64,000 nt of DNA from Candidatus Hodarchaeota archaeon (GCA_016840035.1 JAEOTC010000038.1:78760-142759), one strand, 5' to 3'; shown: positions 9,420-17,410, counted from the first letter of the stretch. Translations and numbers: made by a program. Notes: generated by a model from the letters alone, not told the origin.

Positions 9420-9958
9420 TCTGTTTCACTTTCTACAATTTTTGGTTTAATTTCACGAATCTTTTTTGGTTTCTTCTTTCGAGTGGCCCTTTTTCTTGGT
9501 TTTGGTTTAACTACGGGCTTAATTTCTTCAACTACTTCGGGTTCCTCTACTTTCGTTTTCGGGATCGGTTCAAGTATCTCCTCTTTGGGAATTTCCCCGA
9601 TTTCTTCATCTAGACTTATATCAACTTGTTTTAATGTTGCTGGAGGGGCCTTCTTCTTCTTTCTCTTCTGAGGTTTGCGTTTTGCACTTTTTGTAACATA
9701 ATATTCCTCAATATATCCAACTATACACTCATCAATCGGAACGAGTTCCTTTGGAAAGACAATAGCTGCCTCCTTTTTACTTACTACATACACAATATCT
9801 CCAGGTCCTGCAGTTTCAATGCCATCAGCGGCAACATATGGACTTCCCAAGGGTTGAAGATTATCATCTAGACCTTGAACTACTAGAAGTCGGAGAGAAT
9901 TTAATCCTGGATCTTTTGTTGAGGCAACAACATTCCCTATTACTTTTCCAAGTTTCAT
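9416..9958 (-). CDS. BMC-P shell protein with long polyelectrolyte C-terminal tail
   Basis: Residues 1-88 are a standard EutN/CcmL pentamer domain (LGKVIGNVVASTKD, LLVVQGLDDN, YVAADGIETAGPGDIVYVV, CIVGYIEEYYV). About 90 further residues follow: a Lys/Arg-rich block (SAKRKPQKRKKKKAPP), an acidic Glu/Pro-rich block (EIPKEEILEPIP, VEEPEVVEEI) and a second basic block (KPKPRKRATRKKKPKK) before an acidic end. Ordinary family members are about 85-105 residues, so the tail is a true addition. It lies in frame with no sign of a sequencing error. A tail of this kind could bind nucleic acid, cargo or membranes, but this is inference. The start is ATG 9958, four bases after the rpiB stop. Confidence 0.93.
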   Translation of the reverse strand: MKLGKVIGNVVASTKDPGLNSLRLLVVQGLDDNLQPLGSPYVAADGIETAGPGDIVYVVSKKEAAIVFPKELVPIDECIVGYIEEYYVTKSAKRKPQKRKKKKAPPATLKQVDISLDEEIGEIPKEEILEPIPKTKVEEPEVVEEIKPVVKPKPRKRATRKKKPKKIREIKPKIVESETE

Positions 9959-9962
9959 GTAA

Positions 9963-10421
9963 TCACGCTGATTTTAAATATTTCAATTCAATCTCGGAAA
10001 TCTTATTTACTCTGGTCTCGTGTCTTCCACCACCGAAAGGAGTAGATAACCAAATCTTAACAATATTTTGCGCAATTCCTGGACCAATTACTCTCGCACC
10101 TAAAGTCAGGATGTTAGAATTATTGTGTTCACGAGCGGAATTCGCAGTAAATTCATCCGTGCAAGGAGTTGCTCGAATTCCTTTAATTTTATTTGCTACA
10201 ATTGCGCTAGCTACGCCTGTACCATCGATGAGAATCCCAACGGATTCAACTGAGACTGCAACTGTTTGTGCTACTAATAATGCAATATCAGGATAATCCA
10301 CAGGATCTGTAGAATAACAACCATAGTCCGCAACTTCGTATCCTATTCCTTTCAGGAATTTTATCAGATCATTTTTGAGATGGAAACCACCATGATCCGA
10401 TCCAATTATTATTTTCTTCAT
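9963..10421 (-). CDS. rpiB: Ribose-5-phosphate isomerase B family protein
   Basis: A 152-residue RpiB/LacAB-fold protein: IIIGSDHGGFHLKNDLIKFL at the N terminus, DYPDIA, GTGVASAIVANKIKGIRA, REHNNSNILTLGARVIG with the conserved His99, and GGGRHETRV. The family interconverts aldose and ketose phosphates (ribose 5-phosphate and ribulose 5-phosphate). The residue that is the catalytic Cys in enteric RpiB (CGTG) is Asp66 here (IDGTG), so the catalytic base or substrate may differ. Its place between shell genes suggests a sugar-phosphate feed step for the compartment. Confidence 0.93.
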   Translation of the reverse strand: MKKIIIGSDHGGFHLKNDLIKFLKGIGYEVADYGCYSTDPVDYPDIALLVAQTVAVSVESVGILIDGTGVASAIVANKIKGIRATPCTDEFTANSAREHNNSNILTLGARVIGPGIAQNIVKIWLSTPFGGGRHETRVNKISEIELKYLKSA

Positions 10422-10446
10422 TTGACTTCAACTTGTAATATAAAAC

Positions 10447-10998
10447 TCAAAGCAGAGTTTTTACTAGATCTGGATGAGGAGCAGGAATTACAGCAGTGGA
10501 TAATACTAATCCTTCTCCTTTTACACGATTAACCCCAGCATCTACAGCTGCTCGCACGGCACCCACTTCTCCTGTTAAAACAACAAACGCCTTTCCACCT
10601 ATTGCGCGACTCATCCGAATTTCGATTAACTGTACCTGCGCACTTTTAACAGCTTCGTCACCAACCATGATCGCTGTAGGAGCAGAATAAGTTTCTACTA
10701 CTCCTATCGCGCCTACTTTTTCAACTCCAGATGTACCCGCAATTGCTGGAAAAACCTCAGGATGTATATTGGGAATTACTGTGTAATTTACTAAGGTTTC
10801 ACCTGCTATTTCACTTCCAGCGATTAGAGAGCTTTGAACAGCTGCAACTGCTCCTTGAATAATGATTAAATATTTTCCAGGACATACTGGTGAGGCGAAT
10901 AATAGCTCGACTTCTGCTGTTTTCGCTATTGTATCGGCACTCAGTATACCTCGAGCAATTACATTTGTTTCTAGAACTCCTATAGCACGCATTTTCAT
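10447..10998 (-). CDS. BMC-T shell protein, PduT-like, with probable Fe-S site
   Basis: A 183-residue tandem-domain shell protein. Domain 1 spans about 1-88 and domain 2 about 94-183 (VGAIGVVETYSAPTAIMVGDEAVKSA). In the first domain PVCPGKY contains Cys39. PduT-type trimers carry a Cys in the same CPGKY context that binds a 4Fe-4S cluster at the central pore. The next-but-one upstream gene encodes the matching PduS-type flavoprotein/Fe-S protein. Two in-frame ATGs (10998 and 10992) lie close together. GAGG is better spaced for the second, giving MRAIGVLE as N terminus. Confidence 0.95.
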   Translation of the reverse strand: MKMRAIGVLETNVIARGILSADTIAKTAEVELLFASPVCPGKYLIIIQGAVAAVQSSLIAGSEIAGETLVNYTVIPNIHPEVFPAIAGTSGVEKVGAIGVVETYSAPTAIMVGDEAVKSAQVQLIEIRMSRAIGGKAFVVLTGEVGAVRAAVDAGVNRVKGEGLVLSTAVIPAPHPDLVKTLL

Positions 10999-11068
10999 TT
11001 TCCTCTAAGATTGTAAACAAAGATGAAAGTAGTGAGCATTAGCTGCTCTCTTGCAGCTAATTGTTTAT

Positions 11069-11347
11069 TCAACCTTTCTTTGGGAGAATACTCTCAACTT
11101 CATCATGGGGTCGAGGAATTACATGAGCTGAGGTTAGTTCACCAACTTTTCGTGCAGCGACTGCACCAGCTTCAACAGAAGCTTTCACAGCACCAACGTC
11201 ACCTCTAACCATTACAGTAACAAAACCACCGCCAATAACTTCGCGTCCCATTAAATGAACGTTCGCTGCTTTCACCATAGCGTCAGCTGCTTCAATAGAT
11301 GCAACTAACCCTTTTGTTTCTATCAATCCAAGTGCTTCTTTAGCCAT
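11069..11347 (-). CDS. BMC-H shell protein (hexamer)
   Basis: A single-domain Pfam00936-type shell protein of 92 residues: [60 protein letters not shown]. The segment after GREVI (GGGF) lines the hexamer pore. A longer frame begins with TTG 11359, but GGTGA at 11353-11357 is spaced five bases before ATG 11347, so that ATG is the better start. It is the most canonical of the two BMC-H proteins in the operon and probably the main facet tile. Confidence 0.96.
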   Translation of the reverse strand: MAKEALGLIETKGLVASIEAADAMVKAANVHLMGREVIGGGFVTVMVRGDVGAVKASVEAGAVAARKVGELTSAHVIPRPHDEVESILPKKG

Positions 11348-11371
11348 TTTTTTCACCAATTTTTTTGTCTT

Positions 11372-12697
11372 TTATTTTGTCTTTTCAATGACAATTTCTT
11401 GTCCAATTTTGCGAATAATTCCGCTAATACTAGCATGAATTACTGCACCTAGTGACCCATCTGGAATCTTTCCTATGAGTGCACCTTTTTCAACCGAATC
11501 TCCTACTTTTACCGTTGGAATTGCAGGATCTCCGATATGTTGTTTGAGAGGGATGGAAACTTTTCGAATCTGTAATTTTCGTTTTCGTATTGGACATTCA
11601 TGATTATAATTCAATAGATCCAATCGTGAAATTAATCTTTTTACAGGTAATTTTCGATATTCCCTCTCAGGATGAATCGATAATACTTTTCGATTATGAG
11701 TATTCTTTAAACCCTCTACCCTCAACTGTCCCTTTACTTCTGTCATCATTTTACATGGATCCAACCCCATAGGACATCCATAATATGTACAAGCTCCACA
11801 TTCCACACAAAGGAATGTTCCCGTCATATAATCGGGTCTTTCTGGAGCACCCCATGCTATTCCTCGCATAACTTTGTCAGGATGTAATTCATGGCCCAAT
11901 AAGAATCTAGGACAGACATCTGTACATAATTGACATCTTATGCATGCTGCTTTGGTAACAATTACTTTGGATGAGATCCGTTCAGTTTTCATTCTGATTA
12001 CAAAATGATTCTCTGGCAAAACAATTATTCCAGAAGTTAATTTGGTAATAGGTTTTTTAGGGGCAATTACTGTACCCATCATGGGTCCATTTATCAATAC
12101 TTGATAATCATCGATTGTAGCTCCCCCTGCAGCTTTTATTGCATCCTTTATTGAGGTACCAATTGGAAATTCCATCGTAGAGGGGTTTTTAACAGCGCCT
12201 GTTATGGTTACATAACGAGATACTATGGGATTTCCTTCAGCGGCCTCAGCTAGATTGATCAATGTATAGACATTATTTACTACGACTCCAATGTCAAGAG
12301 GGAGTCCACTTTCCGGAATTATTTTACCTAAAGCTTCATAAACAAGAACATGTTCATCTCCAGCAGGATAAACATCATCGAGAAGGAATATCTCGATTCT
12401 GGAATCAGCTTTGACCACTTGTTTAAGCTTCTTAATTGCAGTTTTATACTTCCTTTTTACAGCGATTATTCCTCGCTTCGCCCCAGTGGCTTTCATTCCT
12501 AGCTGTAATCCAGTTATTAATTTTCCTGGACAGGTTGTCATTAATTGCTGATCCACTCTTAATAATGGTTCACATTCAGCTGCATTAACTATAAACGTAT
12601 CTACTTTCGCAGAAAGCTTCACATGTGTAGGAAAACCAGCTCCACCAGCTCCAACTATTCCAGAATTTCGTGCCATGTCTGCTATTTCGGAGCTCAC
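11372..12697 (-). CDS. pduS: PduS/RnfC-like Fe-S flavoprotein
   Basis: A 441-residue protein. It has an N-terminal RnfC/NuoF-like nucleotide and flavin domain (GIVGAGGAGFPTHVK, residues 13-27), an SLBB-like region (ITGAVKNPSTMEFPIGTSI), and a ferredoxin-like segment with C252, C255, C258, C262 and C297, C300, C303, C308 (CIRCQLCTDVCPR, CVECGACTYYGCP) for two Fe-S clusters. A C-terminal barrel-sandwich domain (VKVGDSVEKGALIGKI) completes it. PduS was first described as a cobalamin reductase. Here no B12 enzyme is present, so recycling NADH from the aldehyde dehydrogenase by passing electrons through the PduT-like shell protein is more likely (inference). The start is GTG 12697. Confidence 0.93.
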   Translation of the reverse strand: MSSEIADMARNSGIVGAGGAGFPTHVKLSAKVDTFIVNAAECEPLLRVDQQLMTTCPGKLITGLQLGMKATGAKRGIIAVKRKYKTAIKKLKQVVKADSRIEIFLLDDVYPAGDEHVLVYEALGKIIPESGLPLDIGVVVNNVYTLINLAEAAEGNPIVSRYVTITGAVKNPSTMEFPIGTSIKDAIKAAGGATIDDYQVLINGPMMGTVIAPKKPITKLTSGIIVLPENHFVIRMKTERISSKVIVTKAACIRCQLCTDVCPRFLLGHELHPDKVMRGIAWGAPERPDYMTGTFLCVECGACTYYGCPMGLDPCKMMTEVKGQLRVEGLKNTHNRKVLSIHPEREYRKLPVKRLISRLDLLNYNHECPIRKRKLQIRKVSIPLKQHIGDPAIPTVKVGDSVEKGALIGKIPDGSLGAVIHASISGIIRKIGQEIVIEKTK

Positions 12698-12724
12698 TTA
12701 TATTTGCCTCGTTTTCTTTTGATT

Positions 12725-14152
12725 TCAAATGATTCTAAAAGCATCCACTAGAGTACAACGTCTTTGACGTGTAAAAGTTCTTGCTGAGGTAAGTCCTTCT
12801 CCCGTTGGTCCTGCAATTGTCATAGTAGTATAGCCTTCCCCTCCGAATCCAATCCCAGCAAAGGAGGGGGCATTTTTGACAAAAATTGTAGTTTCGATAT
12901 CTTTTGCCACAAGACTCATATTTCCAACTGAATCGCTCCACATCATTGCTGTGTGTTTGAATCCATGTTCAGCCTTCTTTGCTTTTTGCAAAGCTTCTTC
13001 TATTGATTTCACTCTAACTATTGGTAAGACTGGCATCAACATTTCAGATATTACGAAGGGATGTTCATCATCAGGCACCTCTGCAATTATCAACCGGATA
13101 TTGTCACTAACCTGCACTCCGATTCCCTCAAGAAGTATTTTGGCATCTTTTCCGATGAAGTCCCTGTTTACTATGGGAAATCTCCCTTTCTTTCCTTTGA
13201 AAACGAGATTAGTCAGTTGGACTATCTGATCTCCAACAATTTCATATGCACCATAATTCTTCATTTCTGCTTTTAATCGATCAGTGATGACATCAAATGC
13301 GAATACTTCTTTTTCTACAATACATACAATATTATTATCAAAACTTGCGCCTTCTACTATTCCTCGGGCTGCTTTTTGAATATTTGCAGTATCATCAACT
13401 ATTACAGGAGGATTTCCTGGTCCTGCACATATCGCTTTTTTTCCAGATTGCATTGCAGCTTTTACTACTGCACTTCCTCCTGTTACAACTAGACACCGAA
13501 TCTTTTTGTGTGTCATTAAAGTCTGGGCTGACTCAATCGTAGGGGATATGGTTGATGTAAGAACATTTTCTGGTCCCCCCGCTTCGAGAATTGCCCTATT
13601 CAATAATCTCACAGCTTCATTACTTGCTCTTTTAGCTGATGGATGAGGATTAAATACTACGCTATTTCCTGCCGTAACCATTGATATTCCATTGTTAATT
13701 ATCGTTGCTGTTGGGTTTGTTGAAGGAGTAATTGACCCAATTACGCCATAAGGAGCCATTTCAACAAGTGTTAATCCTTTATCACCCGTCCATGTATTTG
13801 GTACCAGATCTTCTAAGCCTGGAGTTTTTCGAGCACAGAGCAAATTCTTTGCTACTTTATCCTCTAATCTCCCTAGACCAGTTTCTTGGATTGCTAATTC
13901 AGCTAGATATCGTGCATGTTTAATAGCGGAGTCACGCATCGATTGTATGATTTCTTTTCTTCTCTCCAAAGATAAATCCATTAGTGCTACTTGACTCTTT
14001 TCCGCAGCCTCTATTGCCTGTTCAATGTCCTGGAATATTCCTCCACCTGCACTAGTGGGAATATTCTCCAATCCTGAATAGACTTGATAAGCTCTTATTT
14101 TCTGTACAACAGAATTGACGATTTTTGCAATTTGTTGTTCGTCATATGACAT
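12725..14152 (-). CDS. pduP: CoA-acylating aldehyde dehydrogenase, PduP/EutE type
   Basis: A 475-residue enzyme that converts an aldehyde, CoA and NAD+ into acyl-CoA and NADH. Motifs are APYGVIGSITPSTNP, FNPHPSAK, VTGGSAVVKAAM, AGPGNPPVIVD, and NNIVCIVEKE with the catalytic Cys277. The first 20 residues (DEQQIAKIVNSVVQKI) form an amphipathic helix followed by a linker, the classic encapsulation peptide. With DeoC in the same operon the substrate is probably acetaldehyde. The gene lies between a BMC-P gene and pduS. Confidence 0.96.
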   Translation of the reverse strand: MSYDEQQIAKIVNSVVQKIRAYQVYSGLENIPTSAGGGIFQDIEQAIEAAEKSQVALMDLSLERRKEIIQSMRDSAIKHARYLAELAIQETGLGRLEDKVAKNLLCARKTPGLEDLVPNTWTGDKGLTLVEMAPYGVIGSITPSTNPTATIINNGISMVTAGNSVVFNPHPSAKRASNEAVRLLNRAILEAGGPENVLTSTISPTIESAQTLMTHKKIRCLVVTGGSAVVKAAMQSGKKAICAGPGNPPVIVDDTANIQKAARGIVEGASFDNNIVCIVEKEVFAFDVITDRLKAEMKNYGAYEIVGDQIVQLTNLVFKGKKGRFPIVNRDFIGKDAKILLEGIGVQVSDNIRLIIAEVPDDEHPFVISEMLMPVLPIVRVKSIEEALQKAKKAEHGFKHTAMMWSDSVGNMSLVAKDIETTIFVKNAPSFAGIGFGGEGYTTMTIAGPTGEGLTSARTFTRQRRCTLVDAFRII

Positions 14153-14199
14153 TTATCTACCTTCGTTTCGTTTTTTATTTTCTTACATAAAGGGAAATC

Positions 14200-14490
14200 T
14201 TATTTTCGATAAGTTTCTTTTCCATTTATTTGGATAAAATCTATGATAGCTTGGATCGTTGCATCTGTGGGTTTATCCTTGGTCATTGCAGTTAAACGAG
14301 ATGAACTTCCAGTAACAACTAGTACTAATTCGTTCTCTCCCGCACCAACTGCATCAATTGCCACGAAAGGAGAACTCTCTGGTTTTAAATCAGTCATATC
14401 CACTGGTTGTACTATCATTAATTTAAAGCCTTTAATACTGGCATCCTTCTCGGTACTTACTACATTTCCTATTACTTTACACACTTTCAT
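14200..14490 (-). CDS. BMC-P shell protein (EutN/CcmL family pentamer)
   Basis: A third pentameric shell protein of the operon, 96 residues: CKVIGNVVSTEKD, KLMIVQPVDM, FVAIDAVGAGENELVLVVTGSSSRL, and IIDFIQINGKE at the end. The fold is complete and without extension. GGAG lies about 8 bases before ATG 14490. Three different BMC-P proteins in one operon is common in sugar-phosphate type loci and implies mixed or conditional vertices. Confidence 0.95.
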   Translation of the reverse strand: MKVCKVIGNVVSTEKDASIKGFKLMIVQPVDMTDLKPESSPFVAIDAVGAGENELVLVVTGSSSRLTAMTKDKPTDATIQAIIDFIQINGKETYRK

Positions 14491-14501
14491 GTAAATATCT
14501 C

Positions 14502-15221
14502 CTAAATCTTAATTATCTTTATATCAAGCATTTTAGCTTTTTCTTGTGCTAAGGGGGTAATAATAGTTGAATGGGGTACAAATATTTCGTGAATTTTACC
14601 TTTTAATCCCTCTAAATAATCCTCGGTAATTAAATCTGGTATAGCTGGAGTATGTTTGACAAATTGATCTTCTAAGTCCTCTATGTCAACAAGTCTGAAT
14701 CCCATTTCGATTAAAGTAGATAAATATCGACTCAGATTATTAGTTAACATACCCGATGGGCCATAGTCAAATGTTAAATCTGTGGGAGGAAAAGGTGTTA
14801 CAATATAAACAGGAATTTTAAATAACAACCCTTGAAGTAATAAATTAACAGTTGAATTGGAATCTTCAAATTTTGTTATTTTTTTTGCTATTTCAAAACT
14901 AAAGGCACCAAACATAATTGATTTAAGATTACTGTAAAAATTTAGGCAAAAATCTCCAAAAGGATTAACTAAAACGTCCATTGTGGGAATTGAACCTGCT
15001 TTTGTGGTTATTTTCTTAGCCTGGTCAATTTCATCCTTTGTCCAGATCAGGACTTGCATTTTTTGTTCGGCTAATCTAATTAGGGATTGTAATAATTCAT
15101 CCAATCCTTGTCCCATATGGGTTAAGACACCTAGGACATCGTAAGGACCTAGGTTATGCTCATTCTTGAGAACACTCTTAACTTGCTGTGTAACGAGTAA
15201 TTCGAGCTCTTTCTCATTCAT
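14502..15221 (-). CDS. BMC-associated flavoprotein-like protein
   Basis: A 239-residue soluble protein. It starts with an amphipathic helix (ELELLVTQQVKSVLKNE) like a BMC encapsulation peptide. The body alternates strands and helices (DVLGVLTHMGQGLDELLQSL, MQVLIWTKDEI, SIMFGAFSFEIAKKI, IPVYIVTPFP) and resembles in layout the N-terminal half of the DeoC fusion protein of this operon. The C terminus (HSTIITPLAQEKAKMLDIKIIKI) looks like the end of PduM or flavoprotein-like BMC proteins. I assign it to this loosely defined group only. A cofactor role is not shown by any motif. Confidence 0.6.
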   Translation of the reverse strand: MNEKELELLVTQQVKSVLKNEHNLGPYDVLGVLTHMGQGLDELLQSLIRLAEQKMQVLIWTKDEIDQAKKITTKAGSIPTMDVLVNPFGDFCLNFYSNLKSIMFGAFSFEIAKKITKFEDSNSTVNLLLQGLLFKIPVYIVTPFPPTDLTFDYGPSGMLTNNLSRYLSTLIEMGFRLVDIEDLEDQFVKHTPAIPDLITEDYLEGLKGKIHEIFVPHSTIITPLAQEKAKMLDIKIIKI

Positions 15222-15236
15222 GATGCTTCACTCTTG

Positions 15237-15548
15237 TTAATCTCTTCCAGGATCCTCTTCTACGCTTGAAGTTCGACTTCTGACTTTCTCAATAAGATCA
15301 ACCGTCACCTGATCAGGTCTTGGAATTACATTAGTTAATAAACCACAGGAGATCTGACGTAGTTGGACTTTTGCTGCTTCAATTGCTTCACGGACAGCAG
15401 CGACCTCTCCCTCAATTATCACAATAACCAATCCCCCTGAAACACGTTTTAAGGAAATAAGGCTCACATCTGCGGTTTTCATGGCCGTATCTGTTGCCAC
15501 AATGGCTCCTATCCGACCGCATGTCTCCATAAATCCTAAAGCTTTCAT
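15237..15548 (-). CDS. BMC-H shell protein (hexamer)
   Basis: A single-domain shell protein of about 103 residues (KALGFMETCGRIGAIVATDTAMKTADV, GGLVIVIIEGEVAAVREAIEAAKVQL, NVIPRPDQVTVDL) with a short acidic C-terminal extension (SVEEDPGRD). An in-frame GTG at 15557 exists, but GGTGA at 15554-15558 lies five bases before ATG 15548. That same GGTGA contains the TGA stop of the upstream citrate synthase-PduL gene, so the two are translationally linked. Cys12 and Cys34-region differences from the other BMC-H suggest a specialised tile. Confidence 0.95.
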   Translation of the reverse strand: MKALGFMETCGRIGAIVATDTAMKTADVSLISLKRVSGGLVIVIIEGEVAAVREAIEAAKVQLRQISCGLLTNVIPRPDQVTVDLIEKVRSRTSSVEEDPGRD

Positions 15549-15553
15549 TAAAA

Positions 15554-17410
15554 TCACCTGAACGGAGAATAAGATCCTTCTTTTAAATCCAAAATCAGAC
15601 TCCCCATTTCTCCCGTATTCAGTGCAAGAGCATTACCCTCGTCAAGGTCTAAATGGAGCTCCAAATTATAATCCGGGTGAATTCTAACCATGATCTCGTC
15701 TAGGATTCCAGCTCGGGTTCCAGGAAATTGAACAGCAACTATCTGTCGATCTGACACATTTAACCTTTGCGCATCTTTTGGTGACATGTGGATGTGTCGC
15801 GCTGCGAAAATGACTCCCTTATCCAAAGTGATAGCTCCCTTTGGACCAATTATGTGTACTCCTGGAGTATCTCTTAAATCTCCTGATTGACGTGTTGGTG
15901 GATTAATACCTAATACATAACCGTCACTCCGAGATATTTCAACTTGAGTTTCGTCTCTGAAGGGGCCAAGAATACGAACTCCATAGATGGCTCTTTTGGG
16001 GCCGATTAGATCAACAACTTCTTTGCATGCATACTGTTTTGGTTGAGTTAAGGAATTAAGGGGAGTTAAAACTGCTTTTTCTCCAAATAATTTGTGAAAA
16101 TCGGCTTTTGAAAGGTGGATGTGACGTGCAGATAAGGATACTGGAATTAAATGATCATCGAATACTTTAGTCAGCTCATCGGTGACTAATCTCTTCACTA
16201 GTTCTCCAGCTGCTGACTGTGTACTTCGTTGTGAAATGGGTTGATATTCACAACCTAATGGACCGCAATATCTTCCTACATATTCAGCAGAGGGTCTATA
16301 AATCACTGGTTTGACGGTAGGAGTTTCGGGATACTTCTCTTCTAAAACATGAGCAGTCCAACCAGCGACTCTCGATGTAGTAAAAATCGGTGTAAAGAGT
16401 TCAACTGGGATATTTAAGCTTGTATATACCGTGGCACCATATAGATCCACATTAGGATATATTCCACGATTTTTTCGCTTCTTAAATTCTTTTTGAGTAA
16501 TCTCAACCAACTTATTGGTAGTTTCATACATCCATTGAGCTAATCCACCCTTCCTTCTCACAAGATCTGCAGCCATTTCCTTCAATATTTTGGCTCTCGG
16601 ATCTGTAGTTTTATATACGGCATGTCCCATCCCCATAATTCGTTTACCTTCATTAAATCGATTTTTGACCCATTCCTCAGCACTTGAGACTTTCTTAATC
16701 TCCATTAAGCTTTCATAAACTAAATGATTAGCTCCCCCATGATACATCCCTGATAAAGAACCAATGGCACCAGAAATAGATGCATATAGATCCGCTCCAG
16801 TAGATGCAATGACCCGAGCTGTGAATGTGGAAGCATTGAAAGAGTGTTCTGCATGTAGAATTAGTGTGACATCAAAGATCCTTGCTTCTTCATCAGTTGG
16901 GATACTCCCATGAAGCATGTAGAGGAAATTTGATGCATATTTTAGATTCTTATTTGGAGCGATTGGTTCTTTATTGCTACGAATTCTCTCCCATGCGGTC
17001 ACAATAATAGGAAGCCGAGCTATTATTCTAATTGCAATATTTCGATCGGATTCTCTTTTTCCAGTCCCGATCTCGTTGTTGTATCCTGCTAGTAAAGCTA
17101 ATGAAGATTGGAGTACACTCATAGAAGGGGTATTCTTTGAGGTTTTCTGTAAATGTGAGATTAATTGTGGTGGTAAATCCTGATTTGAAATTATTGCGTT
17201 CTTAAAACTCTCCAATTGATCAAAAGAGGGGAGGTTTCCGTACAGAAGTAAGTAAACTACCTCTTCGTAGGTTGAATTTCTTGCTAACTCATTAATGTCA
17301 TAACCTCGGATAAATAGATTGCCTTTTTCACCTTCTATAAGACAAATATTTGTATCCGCAACCTCAACACCGCGAAGTCCTGTTGATTTGTGGCTATGTT
17401 CTTCAATCAT
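15554..17410 (-). CDS. Citrate synthase - PduL phosphotransacylase fusion protein
   Basis: One uninterrupted 618-residue frame with two complete enzymes. Residues 1-390 are a short-type citrate synthase with the catalytic set: LHAEHSFNAST (His189), GMYHGGANH (His224), GMGHAVYKTTDPRA (His263), NVDLYGATVY (Asp322), FTTSRVAGW. Residues about 420-610 are PduL, the BMC-type phosphate acyltransferase: ARHIHLS (H430, H432), ARHIHMS (H539, H541) and ELHLDLDEGN (H586), the zinc ligands of that family. Between them, 400-418 (AGELVKRLVTDELTKVF) is an amphipathic helix like the encapsulation peptide normally at the PduL N terminus. Citrate synthase releases CoA by joining acetyl-CoA to oxaloacetate, while PduL releases CoA by forming acetyl phosphate. 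The first gene of the operon. A 2-methylcitrate synthase activity is possible. Confidence 0.93.
   Translation of the reverse strand: MIEEHSHKSTGLRGVEVADTNICLIEGEKGNLFIRGYDINELARNSTYEEVVYLLLYGNLPSFDQLESFKNAIISNQDLPPQLISHLQKTSKNTPSMSVLQSSLALLAGYNNEIGTGKRESDRNIAIRIIARLPIIVTAWERIRSNKEPIAPNKNLKYASNFLYMLHGSIPTDEEARIFDVTLILHAEHSFNASTFTARVIASTGADLYASISGAIGSLSGMYHGGANHLVYESLMEIKKVSSAEEWVKNRFNEGKRIMGMGHAVYKTTDPRAKILKEMAADLVRRKGGLAQWMYETTNKLVEITQKEFKKRKNRGIYPNVDLYGATVYTSLNIPVELFTPIFTTSRVAGWTAHVLEEKYPETPTVKPVIYRPSAEYVGRYCGPLGCEYQPISQRSTQSAAGELVKRLVTDELTKVFDDHLIPVSLSARHIHLSKADFHKLFGEKAVLTPLNSLTQPKQYACKEVVDLIGPKRAIYGVRILGPFRDETQVEISRSDGYVLGINPPTRQSGDLRDTPGVHIIGPKGAITLDKGVIFAARHIHMSPKDAQRLNVSDRQIVAVQFPGTRAGILDEIMVRIHPDYNLELHLDLDEGNALALNTGEMGSLILDLKEGSYSPFR

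Noticed and set aside
11069..17410. Treating the operon as a Pdu or Eut microcompartment
   Set aside because: No diol dehydratase, ethanolamine ammonia-lyase, glycyl-radical enzyme or B12 enzyme is encoded; DeoC and RpiB indicate sugar-phosphate use instead.
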